Assembly (NCBI GenBank): GCA_003161575.1 | Contig: PMOE01000075.1 | Coordinates: forward strand, 1-64,000 | DNA: 64,000 nucleotides | Origin: Acidimicrobiaceae bacterium | Lineage (GTDB): Bacteria > Actinomycetota > Acidimicrobiia > Acidimicrobiales > RAAP-2 | Reading direction: 5' to 3' | Shown here: piece after piece, positions 17,867 through 26,297 of the stretch | Position numbering within the stretch: the first letter of the stretch is position 1 | Layout: each line of letters begins with the position of its first letter | Program-made: the position numbers and the translations under genes | Notes under the pieces: generated by a model | What the model was told of the DNA's origin: nothing | What the model saw: only the letters and a program-made list of their open reading frames with translations | Database searches by the model: none

Positions 17867-18472
17867 TCATGGCCGCCCGCGGGCGCCGGCCGCCACCTCA
17901 TTGAAGGAGTGGAGCACCGGGCTATCGGTCCCCCAGCCGATCCGGGTGATCGACCCGGTCGAGAGGTGCAGCCGCCAGGCCAGCTCCTCGTCGGTACCAA
18001 GCGCCCACGCCACAGCCGCTTTTATCGGCGAAACGTGGCTGACCACCACGGCATCACCGTCGCTGCGCCGGGCTGCACTCTCCTTGTCAAAGAACAGCTC
18101 CTCGCACGCACCCCGGACCCGCTCGGCCACCGAGGCCAGGGATTCGCCACCGACCGGCGTGAAGTTCGGATCGGACCGCCATTGTCGCCACACCTCGGCC
18201 GGCACATCGCCGAGCGCCTGTCCCTCGTATTCTCCGTAGTCGACCTCCACCCAGCGTTCGTCGACCACGACGGGCACAGAGAGCGACAGGGCGGCGGCGG
18301 TGTCGAGGGCCCGGCGGAGCGGGCTCGAGCGCACGCTGACCACCGGCCCGAGCGCTGCACCGAGTGCCGCCGCCTGCTGCTGGCCCCGCTCGGTGAGTGC
18401 CACGTCGGATCGACCGAGCAGGAGGCCGGCGGCGTTGGCCGTGGCCTCCCCGTGTCGGAGGAGTACGAGCAC
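17867..18472 (-). CDS. Histidine phosphatase family protein (CobC/GpmB-like)
   Basis: This 201-residue phosphatase starts with the family signature LLRHGEATAN (His7 is the phospho-acceptor). It also carries SSPLRRALDTA and a late VVVSHVSPIKAAV with the second catalytic His. The fold covers alpha-ribazole phosphatases and phosphoglycerate-mutase-like enzymes. In Mycobacterium the equivalent domain is fused behind RNase H (Rv2228c) next to a C4 zinc-ribbon gene. Here the RNase H part is absent while the zinc-ribbon neighbour is kept. The start is GTG 18472, directly abutting the zinc-ribbon stop. The substrate is not deducible. Confidence 0.88.
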   Translation of the reverse strand: MLVLLRHGEATANAAGLLLGRSDVALTERGQQQAAALGAALGPVVSVRSSPLRRALDTAAALSLSVPVVVDERWVEVDYGEYEGQALGDVPAEVWRQWRSDPNFTPVGGESLASVAERVRGACEELFFDKESAARRSDGDAVVVSHVSPIKAAVAWALGTDEELAWRLHLSTGSITRIGWGTDSPVLHSFNEVAAGARGRP

Positions 18473-19195
18473 TCAGCTCCTCACGAGGATCCGACCACAC
18501 TGGTCGCAGGTGACCACTTCAGCGGGCGGGAGTCGGCGGAGCCGCTCGACTTCGACAGAAGGGAGCTCGAGGTGACAGCCCGCACAATGGTTGCCGATGA
18601 GCCGGGCGGCACCGGTCCCTCCGAGGCGTGCCCGCAGGGTCTCGTAACGGTCCGAAAGCTCCGTCGGCAGGCGCTTGGCCTCTGCGGCCCGGGCGACGAT
18701 CACCGAGGCCAACTCGGCATCGACTACAGCCTCGGCTGCCACCACCTCGCTGCGCAATACGTCGGCGGTCGCCTGCAACTGGGCCCGATCCTCGACCAGG
18801 ATGGCCAGGGCGGCGTCGATGGGCTCCTGCTCCTCCATGACCTCGAGCTCGGCCTCTTCAATTTCAGCCCGGCGCTGGGTCAGATGGCGCACCTCGGACT
18901 CCATGGCTTGGAGATCACGGGCAGCGGCCGATCGGTCGGCGTACATTCGGTCCTCGATGGTCCGGCGGCGAGCCGTGAGGGTGCCGATCTGGTCTTCGAG
19001 CTCAGCCTGGCGCTCGAGCAGCGCGCCCCGCTCTACCTGGCGCTCGGCCGTCCGGGTGGCCACCTCGGCCAGCTGGCTCTCCAACGCGTCGAGCTCCTTG
19101 CGCTCGCCGAGGGTCGCCTTGCGGTGTTGGAGCTGGGAGATCGAGGTGTCGAAATCCTGCACGGTGATCAGGATCTGTTGCGGCTCATCGGTCAT
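18473..19195 (-). CDS. Coiled-coil protein with C-terminal C4 zinc ribbon (Rv2229c-like)
   Basis: This 240-residue protein has about 160 residues of Glu/Arg/Leu-rich heptads (from about residue 20) predicted to form a long coiled-coil hairpin. A zinc ribbon follows with NHCAGCH and, 25 residues on, TCDQCG. This matches the actinobacterial C4-type zinc ribbon family related to chlamydial CT398, proposed to act in nucleic-acid or secretion-related complexes but not biochemically defined. The start is ATG 19195, overlapping the NUDIX stop by 11 bases. It is tightly linked to the histidine phosphatase gene, an arrangement conserved in other actinobacteria. Confidence 0.87.
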   Translation of the reverse strand: MTDEPQQILITVQDFDTSISQLQHRKATLGERKELDALESQLAEVATRTAERQVERGALLERQAELEDQIGTLTARRRTIEDRMYADRSAAARDLQAMESEVRHLTQRRAEIEEAELEVMEEQEPIDAALAILVEDRAQLQATADVLRSEVVAAEAVVDAELASVIVARAAEAKRLPTELSDRYETLRARLGGTGAARLIGNHCAGCHLELPSVEVERLRRLPPAEVVTCDQCGRILVRS

Positions 19196-19742
19196 TGACA
19201 CTGCGCGCCTTTCGAAGTGCACCGGCGAGCGCTTCGTCGGTCATTGCTGCTGCCTCCTCCCACGTGAACCACCCGACCGCCGGGCTCTCACCGGGCGGCG
19301 GATCGGGTTCGGCGTCGGGGGCGGCCAACAGGTAACGGAGATCGAGATGGGTGTGACCAAGAGCGCCGTGGTGAGCGTCGATGTGGAGAAGCTTCGGGCC
19401 ACCAGGCGGATGGTGCAATTCGAGCCCGGTCTCCTCTTGCGACTCGCGCAGTGCGGCGTCGGCTGGGGACTCTCCGGGATCGATGTGCCCCCCTGGTTGC
19501 AACCAACGGCCCAGCCGGCGGTGGAGATGCAAAATGACCCCCCGGGGCCCGACCACGATGGCTGATGCGGTGACGTGGACCGGATCGGCCTTGTCGTCAA
19601 AGGGCTGGGGCAGACGATCCAGTTCGGCCAACAGGCGCGCCATCGATGCGGCCTCCCGTGGATCCGCTGCTTCGTGGTCGGCGACGATCCGGCGCAGCTG
19701 GTCCGGCGATCCCGGGTCGCCGCGAGCGGGCACCGAGTCCAC
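19185..19742 (-). CDS. NUDIX hydrolase
   Basis: This 185-residue protein has a complete Nudix box (GGHIDPGESPADAALRES, then QEETGLE), which binds divalent metal for pyrophosphate hydrolysis. A helical stretch precedes the domain (RRIVADHEAADPREAASMARLLAEL cut by Pro), and VHVTASAIVVGPRGVILHLH starts the beta-sheet. The domain begins near residue 55. The linkage LHRRLGRWLQPGGHID resembles actinobacterial members acting on nucleotides or mRNA caps, but substrate prediction is unreliable. It overlaps the zinc-ribbon start by 11 bases, so it sits in the same transcript. Confidence 0.88.
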   Translation of the reverse strand: MDSVPARGDPGSPDQLRRIVADHEAADPREAASMARLLAELDRLPQPFDDKADPVHVTASAIVVGPRGVILHLHRRLGRWLQPGGHIDPGESPADAALRESQEETGLELHHPPGGPKLLHIDAHHGALGHTHLDLRYLLAAPDAEPDPPPGESPAVGWFTWEEAAAMTDEALAGALRKARSVNDR

Positions 19743-19795
19743 GCCTGCATCCCTACCACAGTGGCCGCAAACATCCCGCTCCCGTCACAGAAAAA

Positions 19796-20455
19796 TCACC
19801 CACCGAGCAACCGCCGAACTGACGCCGGTGGCCCCGAGCCGGGGTCCCCGGTCCCGAGGTGATCCATGATCGGATCGCCCCAGACCAGCGTGGCAGGCAC
19901 CTGGCCCGCCCAGACCCCGAGGCCCAGGTCCTCGGGCTCGTCCTCGGGGGGCCCGCTGTCGATCTTGGCGGAGGCCTCTTCGATCGGCATCCGCAGCACC
20001 GATGTCAGGCCCATCTCGCGGTCGTTGGGCGCCCGGGCCTCGGCGGACCGACCCGGCAGCATGTGCTCGACCAGATGATCGAGGGCATCGCGTTTCTCCA
20101 CCGGGTTGTCGATCGTCCTCGGGTGTCCGAAGGCGACGGCCGAGCGGTAGTTCATGGTGTGGTTGAAGAGCGAACGGGCCAGGACCAGGCCATCGAAGAG
20201 AGTCACGGTGATACAGGCACCGACCGGATCGGTCATGCACCGGAGCATGCGATTCGAGCGCGAACCGTGGATGTAGAGCACGTCGTCCACCCGGTCGTGG
20301 ATGGTTGGCAGGACCGCCGGCGAACCGTCGAGAAGAAATGCGATGTGGCAGAATCGCGCCTCGTCAAAGATGGCGTAGATGGTGTCACGGTCATAACGAC
20401 CGGCACTTGGGTTGCGCCGAACCACGGTCCGGTCGGTCTCTCCCCCGAGGATCAC
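19796..20455 (-). CDS. Pyridoxamine 5'-phosphate oxidase family (FMN-binding split barrel) protein
   Basis: This 219-residue protein has the split-barrel pattern of the PNPOx-like family. IYAIFDEARFCHIAFLLDGSPAVLPTIHDRVDDVLYIHGSRSN is interspersed with a core LARSLFNHTMNYRSAVAFG and an EKRDALDHLVEHMLPGR helix. Members bind FMN or F420 and reduce or oxidise flavin-accessible substrates. Which cofactor is used here is unknown. I set the start at GTG 20455 because GGGGGAGG lies just before it and because the repaired phzF frame stops there with a GTGA overlap. A longer frame upstream is only the other reading of phzF. Confidence 0.87.
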   Translation of the reverse strand: MILGGETDRTVVRRNPSAGRYDRDTIYAIFDEARFCHIAFLLDGSPAVLPTIHDRVDDVLYIHGSRSNRMLRCMTDPVGACITVTLFDGLVLARSLFNHTMNYRSAVAFGHPRTIDNPVEKRDALDHLVEHMLPGRSAEARAPNDREMGLTSVLRMPIEEASAKIDSGPPEDEPEDLGLGVWAGQVPATLVWGDPIMDHLGTGDPGSGPPASVRRLLGG

Positions 20456-21218
20456 GCCACCTCCCCCGTCATGACCGTGACCGCGCATCCGGCGATGTAG
20501 ACCCGATCCTCGTCGATCCTCACTCGCAACCGGCCACCCCGGGCCGACCGTTGCGCCGCCTCCAATACCGCCTTGCCCAAACGGGTGACCAATAGGGACC
20601 GAGCGCGCACTGCGCCGACCCGGTGACCGGGTCCTCGTCGATCCCGACTTTCGGTCCGAACATCCGCAGCACATAGTCGATGTCGCCGGTGCCACCCGGG
20701 GCGGTCACGAGCACCGCGCGGTCGGGGAGTTCGGCGAAGGCTGCGAGGTCGGGAACCAGACTCGTGACAGCTTCGGCGTCCGCCAACTCGGCGATCAAGA
20801 AGTGTGTGCTCCGTGCGGTGGCTCGCGCCCGGAGCGGTGCCAACGCGTCGGGCACGGGGATCGGACTTGGAGGATCGGCGGGAAAATCCAACTCAATGAG
20901 GTCCCCGTCGAACCGGGCGGACAGCCGACCGCTACGGGTCGAGAACTCCAGCGCCGAGCCGCCTCGATCACCAATCGCATGGGCCGCGGCGAGTGTTGCA
21001 TGCCCGCAGAGGTCCACCTCGGTCGTCGGGGTGAACCAGCGGAGCGAATGGGTGCCGTCCTCGAGCGGCCACACGTAGGCGGTCTCGGAGATTCCGAACT
21101 CGAAGGCGAGTGCCTGCATCCACTGTTCGTCGGCGGGGCCCTCAAGCAGGCAGATGGCAGCGGGATTTCCCCCGAAGGGGTGCTCGCTGAACGCGTCGAC
21201 CCACACGATCGGAATCAT
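20452..21218 (-). CDS. PhzF family isomerase, C-terminus frameshifted
   Basis: From ATG 21218 the protein is a clear PhzF/DapF-fold enzyme, with VDAFSEHPFGGNPAAICLL at the start and DEDPVTGSAQCALGPYW near the end. As read it stops at 20520, ending in an atypical Arg/Trp-rich tail. Inserting one base in the CCC run at 20583-20585 restores the family ending (RLGKAVLEAAQRSARGG, then VYIAGCAVTVMTGEVA). That ending stops at 20452-20454, overlapping the next gene's GTG as GTGA. So the intended gene is 20452-21218, and one base is missing in the cell or in the assembly. The start overlaps the aminotransferase stop (ATGA). Members are isomerases or epimerases of varied small molecules. Confidence 0.85.
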
Positions 21219-22381
21219 CGGGCGAGGCGCTGTAATCGCCCGAGGGCCGCATCGAGCACCTCGAGCCGTTTGGAGAAGGCCCAACGCACCAAGGAGCGAC
21301 CCGACTCGGGGTCGGCGTAGAAGACCGAGCTCGGGATGGCCACCACACCGCAGCGCTCGGGCAATCCCATACAAAACGCCATCGCATCCCCCTCGTCGAT
21401 CGGGGAGATATCGGTGGTCACGAAGTAGGTGGCCGCCGGCCGGTACACCTCAAAACCGATGTCGGCGAGACCGGCGCAGAACAGATCACGCCCGGTGCGG
21501 AGCTCGTTGGCAATCGGCTCGAAGTATCGGCTCCCGGCGGCAAGAGCGCCGGCGATGGCGTACTGGAACGGCGCACCGCTCACATAGGTCAAGAACTGCT
21601 TGACCGAACGCACGGCGGCGACGAGGGGCGGAGACGCACAGGCCCACCCCACTTTCCACCCCGTGAAAGAGAAGGTCTTACCGGCCGAAGAGATCGTCAC
21701 CGTGCGCTCGCGCATCCCGGGGAATCCAGCGAGGGGCAGATGCACACCTTCGAAGATCAGATGCTCGTAGACCTCGTCGGTCACCGCCAGAAGATCGTGC
21801 TGCACGCACAACTCGGCGATGGCCGAGAGCTCTGCGTGATTGAAGACCTTGCCCGTCGGGTTGTGCGGAGAGTTGACCAGCACCAGGCGGGTGCTGCTGG
21901 TGATCGCATCTTGGAGCGCACCGGGGTCGAATGACCAGTCAGGGGGATCGAGTGGGACGACTCGGAGATGGGCTCCGGCCAGGGCCGCGCAGGCGGCGTA
22001 GGAGTCATAGAAGGGTTCGAACATGACGACCTCGTCGCCCACCTCGCACAGCGCCAGCAACGTCGCGGCGATCGCCTCGGTGGCACCGGTGGTGACCAAC
22101 ACCTCGCTCTCCGGGTCGTAGTCGAGCCCGTAGAAGGCTCGCTGATGCTCGGCGATGGCTTCGCGTAGTACGAGAACCCCGGGCCCCGGCGGATATTGGT
22201 TGTGGCCGTCCCTGATGGCGGCGATCGCCGCCTCGGCGATCTCGGCGGACCCGTCGGTGTCGGGATATCCCTGACCGAGGTTGACCGAGCCGGTGGCCAG
22301 AGCGAGGGCCGACATTTCAGCGAAAATCGTGGTGGTGAAGCCCTGCAACCGTGCGTTCAGATACGGCGCACGGTCTGCCAC
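21215..22381 (-). CDS. Class I/II PLP-dependent aminotransferase
   Basis: This 388-residue fold-type I aminotransferase has the PLP-lysine motif SSAGKTFSFTGWKVGW (Lys at about 235), substrate Arg in the C-terminal SLVRWAFSK, and NSPHNPTGKVF for cofactor contact. It resembles the kynurenine/methionine aminotransferase and the DapC-like group (compare mycobacterial Rv0858c). Which amino donor it uses cannot be told. The start is GTG at 22381 with only a weak SD. It heads the minus-strand run and its stop overlaps the phzF start by four bases. PhzF next to an aminotransferase suggests a shared amino-acid-derived pathway, but no wider biosynthetic cluster is present. Confidence 0.9.
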   Translation of the reverse strand: MADRAPYLNARLQGFTTTIFAEMSALALATGSVNLGQGYPDTDGSAEIAEAAIAAIRDGHNQYPPGPGVLVLREAIAEHQRAFYGLDYDPESEVLVTTGATEAIAATLLALCEVGDEVVMFEPFYDSYAACAALAGAHLRVVPLDPPDWSFDPGALQDAITSSTRLVLVNSPHNPTGKVFNHAELSAIAELCVQHDLLAVTDEVYEHLIFEGVHLPLAGFPGMRERTVTISSAGKTFSFTGWKVGWACASPPLVAAVRSVKQFLTYVSGAPFQYAIAGALAAGSRYFEPIANELRTGRDLFCAGLADIGFEVYRPAATYFVTTDISPIDEGDAMAFCMGLPERCGVVAIPSSVFYADPESGRSLVRWAFSKRLEVLDAALGRLQRLAR

Positions 22382-22467
22382 GGCCGCAATGTTACCGGGG
22401 TGCCTGGGCGTCCACCCCTGTCATGGCGGGGTGTCCACCTCTGCGACCACCGGTCGGGGTCCAGGTC

Positions 22468-22486
22468 GGGTACCGTGGGGTACCGT
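22468..22486. promoter_or_regulatory. Tandem GGGTACCGT repeats upstream of the desaturase
   Basis: Two copies of GGGTACCGT (22468-22476 and 22478-22486) are one base apart. Each contains the palindrome GGTACC. They lie in the divergent region about 95 bases before the desaturase start. This could be a regulator-binding site for lipid desaturation control, but no factor can be assigned. Confidence 0.3.
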
Positions 22487-22578
22487 CGCCGTCAGAAGCC
22501 CTAGGCGCTGTTTTGCGTGGAGCTCGAGTCGCGTCGCTTGCATTGTCCATGCGTCACAACGGCGCTTTAGGAGACACG

Positions 22579-23523
22579 GTGACCACCCAGACCACGCTCA
22601 TGGACCCGCTCGACGCGGTCGATCCGGCACTCGGTGCCGACGGGATCGCGGCCCAGGTACGGCCCAGCCAGAAGCTGATCACCGTGCTCATCGTGGCTGG
22701 CCCGGCGGCCGCCCTGGCCGTCATGATCCCGTTGCTCTGGGGTCACGCTGTCAATCTGAGCGACCTCGTGATGGCGACGGTCCTCTACGTGGTCACCGGC
22801 TTCGGCCTGTCCATCGGCTTTCACCGGCTCTTCACCCACAGCAGCTTCAAGCCGAACCGTGGGCTCAAGATCGCCCTTGCCGTCGCCGGCTCGATGGGGG
22901 TCGAGGGATCGGTAACGAGCTGGGTGGCCACCCACCGCCGCCACCACATCTACAGCGACGCCGCGGGAGACCCGCACTCTCCGCACCGCTACGGCGACCA
23001 CGGGATAGATCTCATCCGGGGCTTGGCCTTCGCCCACGTCGGCTGGCTGTTCATCTCAGACGCCTCATCGACCGAGCGCTACGCCCCGGACATGTTGAAA
23101 GACAAGGACCTGGATCGGATCGGCCGCCTCTTCCCGCTCTTCGCCCTCGGGTCCCTCGCCATCCCCTTCGCCATCGGCTTTGGGCTCTCGCGCACCCTGA
23201 CCGGGGCCATCATGGCCCTCGTCTGGGCCGGCCTCGTTCGCATGGCACTGCTACATCACGTTACCTGGGGTGTGAATTCGCTCTGCCACACCTTTGGTCG
23301 CCGGTCCTTTGATACAAAGGACAAGAGCACCAACTTGTGGATTCTCTCGTTGGTTTCGTTCGGTGACTCGTGGCACAACGTGCACCACGCCCACCCGGCC
23401 TGGGCCCGACACGGAGCCCTCCGTGGGCAGGTCGATCCCTCCGCCGCACTCATCGCGCTGTTCGAGCGGTTGGGCTGGGCTACCCGGGTGCGCTGGCCAT
23501 CGACGGTGACCACCCCGGGCTGA
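22579..23523 (+). CDS. Membrane fatty acyl-CoA desaturase (delta-9 type)
   Basis: This is a 314-residue integral membrane di-iron enzyme. The three histidine boxes are present: HRLFTH (82-87), HRRHH (119-123) and HNVHH (266-270), with four hydrophobic segments between and around them. This pattern fits acyl-CoA desaturases such as DesA3 that make monounsaturated fatty acids for membrane fluidity. An electron donor gene is not nearby. The start is GTG 22579, preceded by AGGAGA at proper spacing; an in-frame ATG at 22549 lacks one. Transcribed away from the aminotransferase across about 200 bases that contain a tandem repeat. Confidence 0.9.
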   Translation: MTTQTTLMDPLDAVDPALGADGIAAQVRPSQKLITVLIVAGPAAALAVMIPLLWGHAVNLSDLVMATVLYVVTGFGLSIGFHRLFTHSSFKPNRGLKIALAVAGSMGVEGSVTSWVATHRRHHIYSDAAGDPHSPHRYGDHGIDLIRGLAFAHVGWLFISDASSTERYAPDMLKDKDLDRIGRLFPLFALGSLAIPFAIGFGLSRTLTGAIMALVWAGLVRMALLHHVTWGVNSLCHTFGRRSFDTKDKSTNLWILSLVSFGDSWHNVHHAHPAWARHGALRGQVDPSAALIALFERLGWATRVRWPSTVTTPG

Positions 23524-23560
23524 GGCGCCCGACGAGGGGCTCGCCTATCGTCGCCCCTTC

Positions 23561-24391
23561 ATGACGACGCAGATCAGCCTCGCCAGCTTCAACTTGCACG
23601 CGGGAGTAGACGGCTGGGGGCGTCGGTTCGACGCGGTGGCCGCATGTCGTGTCATCGACGCCGACGTGCTCGTCGTGCAAGAGTCCTGGAAACCGACCGG
23701 CGGCATCAGTATGGCCGCCACCATCGGCGCGGCACTCGGGTATTCGGTCTTCGAGCACCAACTAGCAGCCGGGCGGCGGGCCGGCGCCCACCCCCAAGCC
23801 GGCCTTCGGTGGATGCGGCCGCTCGACTGGCGCGGGACCAGCCATGCGCTGTTCATCGACAGTGAGCGGCCGCTGCCCGCCAAAGTCACGGACGGTTGGC
23901 GTTTCCAAGAGGCCGAGTCCGGTACCTGGTCCCTGGCCGTCCTCAGTCGCCTCCCGGTCGCCGCCCACCGATTCATCGCCCTGCCCACTCTGCGCCGGGA
24001 CGTGACGCGGCGCGGCGCCCTGATCCTTTCGGTCGGCGCCCTGACCGTCGTGGGCACCCACATGTCACACCTCACCTACGGCTCGCCGGCCCACTTCCGC
24101 AAACTGGCCCGCATACTCGATGCCGAGATCGGCGACGGCCCGGCGGTGCTGGCCGGGGACATGAACCTGTGGGGGCCGCTGGTGCGGAGGTTCTTCGTCG
24201 GCTGGCACCAGGCGGTGCGCGGACGTACCTGGCCCGCCTGGCGGCCCCACAGTCAGCTCGACCACATCTTGGTGCGTGGACCGCTCGAGGTCCGAGACGG
24301 CCGGGTCGTTGCCCTCGCCGTCTCGGACCACCGGCCCGTTCGGGTCACTCTGGCGGTCCCCGATGTCAGCGAAGGGCCCTGGGATACTTAG
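23561..24391 (+). CDS. Endonuclease/exonuclease/phosphatase (EEP) family protein
   Basis: This 276-residue protein has the EEP/DNase I-like fold. ISLASFNLHAGVDGWGRRFD marks the N-terminal Asn, VLVVQESW the catalytic Glu, GDMNLWG the central Asp-x-Asn, and AVSDHRPVRVTL the terminal Asp-His pair. Such enzymes use Mg to cut phosphodiester or phosphoester bonds in DNA, inositol phosphates or sphingomyelin. The substrate cannot be assigned. There is no signal peptide, so it should be cytoplasmic. The MgtC gene follows after three bases and probably shares the transcript. Confidence 0.85.
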   Translation: MTTQISLASFNLHAGVDGWGRRFDAVAACRVIDADVLVVQESWKPTGGISMAATIGAALGYSVFEHQLAAGRRAGAHPQAGLRWMRPLDWRGTSHALFIDSERPLPAKVTDGWRFQEAESGTWSLAVLSRLPVAAHRFIALPTLRRDVTRRGALILSVGALTVVGTHMSHLTYGSPAHFRKLARILDAEIGDGPAVLAGDMNLWGPLVRRFFVGWHQAVRGRTWPAWRPHSQLDHILVRGPLEVRDGRVVALAVSDHRPVRVTLAVPDVSEGPWDT

Positions 24392-24394
24392 GCG

Positions 24395-24868
24395 ATGTCC
24401 CATGCCGACGTCCTCCTGGCTGAGCGGGTGGCGGTCGGATTCGCGGTGGCCTTCGTGTTCGGATTCGAGCGCCAGCTGCGCGGCTCGATTGCAGGCGACC
24501 GGACCTTCGCTCTCGTCGGCGCGGCGGCGACGGCGGTGACCGCGGTGGCCGGCAAATCGTCCCCCCAGGCGGTGGCCGGAATCATGACCGGGCTCGGGTT
24601 CATCGGGGCGGGGGTCGTTCTCCACCAAGGAGCCTTGGTCAAGGGGCTGACCACGGCAGCCACAATGTTTGCCGTGGCCGGCATCGGGATCGTGATCGGC
24701 TACGGCCACCTGCTGCTCGGAGTCCTGGTCGCAGCGGCCCTGCTGTTGGTGCTCGAGATCCAGCACACCCCCGTGCTGCGATTCCTCGACGCCATGAACT
24801 ACACCGACCGTTTCGACAACGACCGGTCCGAATCCCCGACCCCGGATCTGCCACCACCACCGGGCTGA
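24395..24868 (+). CDS. MgtC/SapB family membrane protein
   Basis: This 157-residue protein has four predicted membrane helices: around 6-24, 36-52 (FALVGAAATAVTAVAG), 60-88 and 92-122. It carries MgtC hallmarks such as GFERQLRG in the first loop and the glycine-rich GIMTGLGFIGAGVVLHQG. MgtC proteins are linked to low-Mg survival and to modulation of the F-type ATPase in pathogens. The role in free-living actinobacteria is less clear. The acidic, Pro-rich C-terminal tail (from about 135) lacks the ACT-like domain of longer MgtC proteins. Coupled to the EEP gene by a three-base gap. Confidence 0.88.
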   Translation: MSHADVLLAERVAVGFAVAFVFGFERQLRGSIAGDRTFALVGAAATAVTAVAGKSSPQAVAGIMTGLGFIGAGVVLHQGALVKGLTTAATMFAVAGIGIVIGYGHLLLGVLVAAALLLVLEIQHTPVLRFLDAMNYTDRFDNDRSESPTPDLPPPPG

Positions 24869-24911
24869 TTACAGTGGCCCTTTCAGCCGCCCAACCCGCC
24901 GGAGGTGAACG

Positions 24912-26297
24912 ATGGCCAGCTTTCCCTATCAGGACCGCTTTTCGGTCCACCGTGGCTTTCTCGAAGACGGAGTTCCCCGCGACCAGATCCTGAGCGAGCT
25001 CCATACGATGGCCAAGGAGGAAGACGCCTTCTGGGAGACCGGGAAGTGCTCGGGCACCATGTACTGCGGTGATCACGACCATTACCGGTTCATGAACGAA
25101 GCCTTCGGCCTCTTCGCCCACGTGAACGTCTTGCAACGCGATATGTGCCCGAGCGCCACCAAGTTCGAGTCCGAGATCATCGCCATGACCCTCGACCTAT
25201 TCCACGCCGATGCGGTGACAGACGGCTCGCCGGCAGGCATCGTGGCCACCGGTGGCACCGGGAGCATCATGCACGCCGTCCTCGCGTACCGCGAGCACGC
25301 CGCTCAGACCAGGGGCGTCACCCGCCCGAACTTGATCAAGCCCGAGACGGCACACCCGGCCTTCGACAAGGCCTGCCACCTCTTCGGCGTCGAATTGCGA
25401 AAAGCCCCTGTCATCGACACCCTGGTGGACGTCGACTGGGTGGCCGACCACATCGACGATCAGACCGTGGCGATCGTCGGCTCGGCCTGCAACTACGGCT
25501 ACGGCACGATCGACCCGATCGCTTCGCTCAGCGGTGTCGCCCTCGAACATGGGGTTGGACTCCACGTGGACGGCTGCCTGGGTGGATTCATCCTCCCCTT
25601 CGGCCAGGAGCTGGGTTTCGAGGTGCCGATCTTTGACTACCGGCTCGACGGGGTCACCAGCATCTCGGCCGACACCCACAAGTACGGCTACGCCTTCAAG
25701 GGAACGTCCGTATTGACCTTTCGAGACAAGGCGATCCGCAACGCCCAGTACTTTTTCCTCACCGATTGGACCGGGGGAAAGTACTGCTCCCCGGGCATGG
25801 AGGGTTCGCGATCGGGAGGACTCATCGCCGCCACCTGGGCGGCCATGATCCAGCTCGGGCGCGAGGGCTACCGTCGCTACGCCCAGCAGATCTTCGAAAC
25901 CTCAGGCGCCATGCAAGAGGCCGTCCGTTCCCACCCCGAGTTGAAGATCCTCGGCAGCCCCACATTCCTTTTCAGCTTCACCTCCGATGAATTCGACATC
26001 TACCACGTCAACGACTTCATGCGTGAGAAAGGCTGGCGGTTCAACGGCCAGCAGTACCCCAACGCCCTGCACATGGCGGTTACCCGGCCCCAGACTCAGC
26101 CCGGAGTGACGGAGGCTTTCGCCGGCGACCTTGCCGAGGCCGTGGACTACGCGAAATCCCATGCCGATGAGGCACCCCGATCGGGAGCGATCTACGGCGG
26201 GGTGGCCGGCGGGATGACCGACGAGGCCGACTCCTTCATCAAGACGGTGATGGCCGACATGATGGATGCCCAGCAGGAGATTCCGGCCGGCGCCTAG
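24912..26297 (+). CDS. PLP-dependent decarboxylase, sphingosine-1-phosphate-lyase-like
   Basis: This 461-residue fold-type I PLP enzyme has its cofactor lysine at about 257 (SADTHKYGYAFKG), the PLP ring-stacking His in LHVDGCLGG, and GTGSIMHA for phosphate binding. Its overall pattern (TKFESEIIAMTLDLF, CNYGYGTIDPI) is that of glutamate-decarboxylase or S1P-lyase type proteins and resembles S1P lyase most. S1P lyase cleaves sphingoid base phosphates to an aldehyde and phosphoethanolamine. Whether this organism makes sphingolipids cannot be seen here, and other aldehyde-lyase or decarboxylase roles remain possible. The start ATG 24912 has a strong SD (GGAGGTGA). Confidence 0.87.
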   Translation: MASFPYQDRFSVHRGFLEDGVPRDQILSELHTMAKEEDAFWETGKCSGTMYCGDHDHYRFMNEAFGLFAHVNVLQRDMCPSATKFESEIIAMTLDLFHADAVTDGSPAGIVATGGTGSIMHAVLAYREHAAQTRGVTRPNLIKPETAHPAFDKACHLFGVELRKAPVIDTLVDVDWVADHIDDQTVAIVGSACNYGYGTIDPIASLSGVALEHGVGLHVDGCLGGFILPFGQELGFEVPIFDYRLDGVTSISADTHKYGYAFKGTSVLTFRDKAIRNAQYFFLTDWTGGKYCSPGMEGSRSGGLIAATWAAMIQLGREGYRRYAQQIFETSGAMQEAVRSHPELKILGSPTFLFSFTSDEFDIYHVNDFMREKGWRFNGQQYPNALHMAVTRPQTQPGVTEAFAGDLAEAVDYAKSHADEAPRSGAIYGGVAGGMTDEADSFIKTVMADMMDAQQEIPAGA

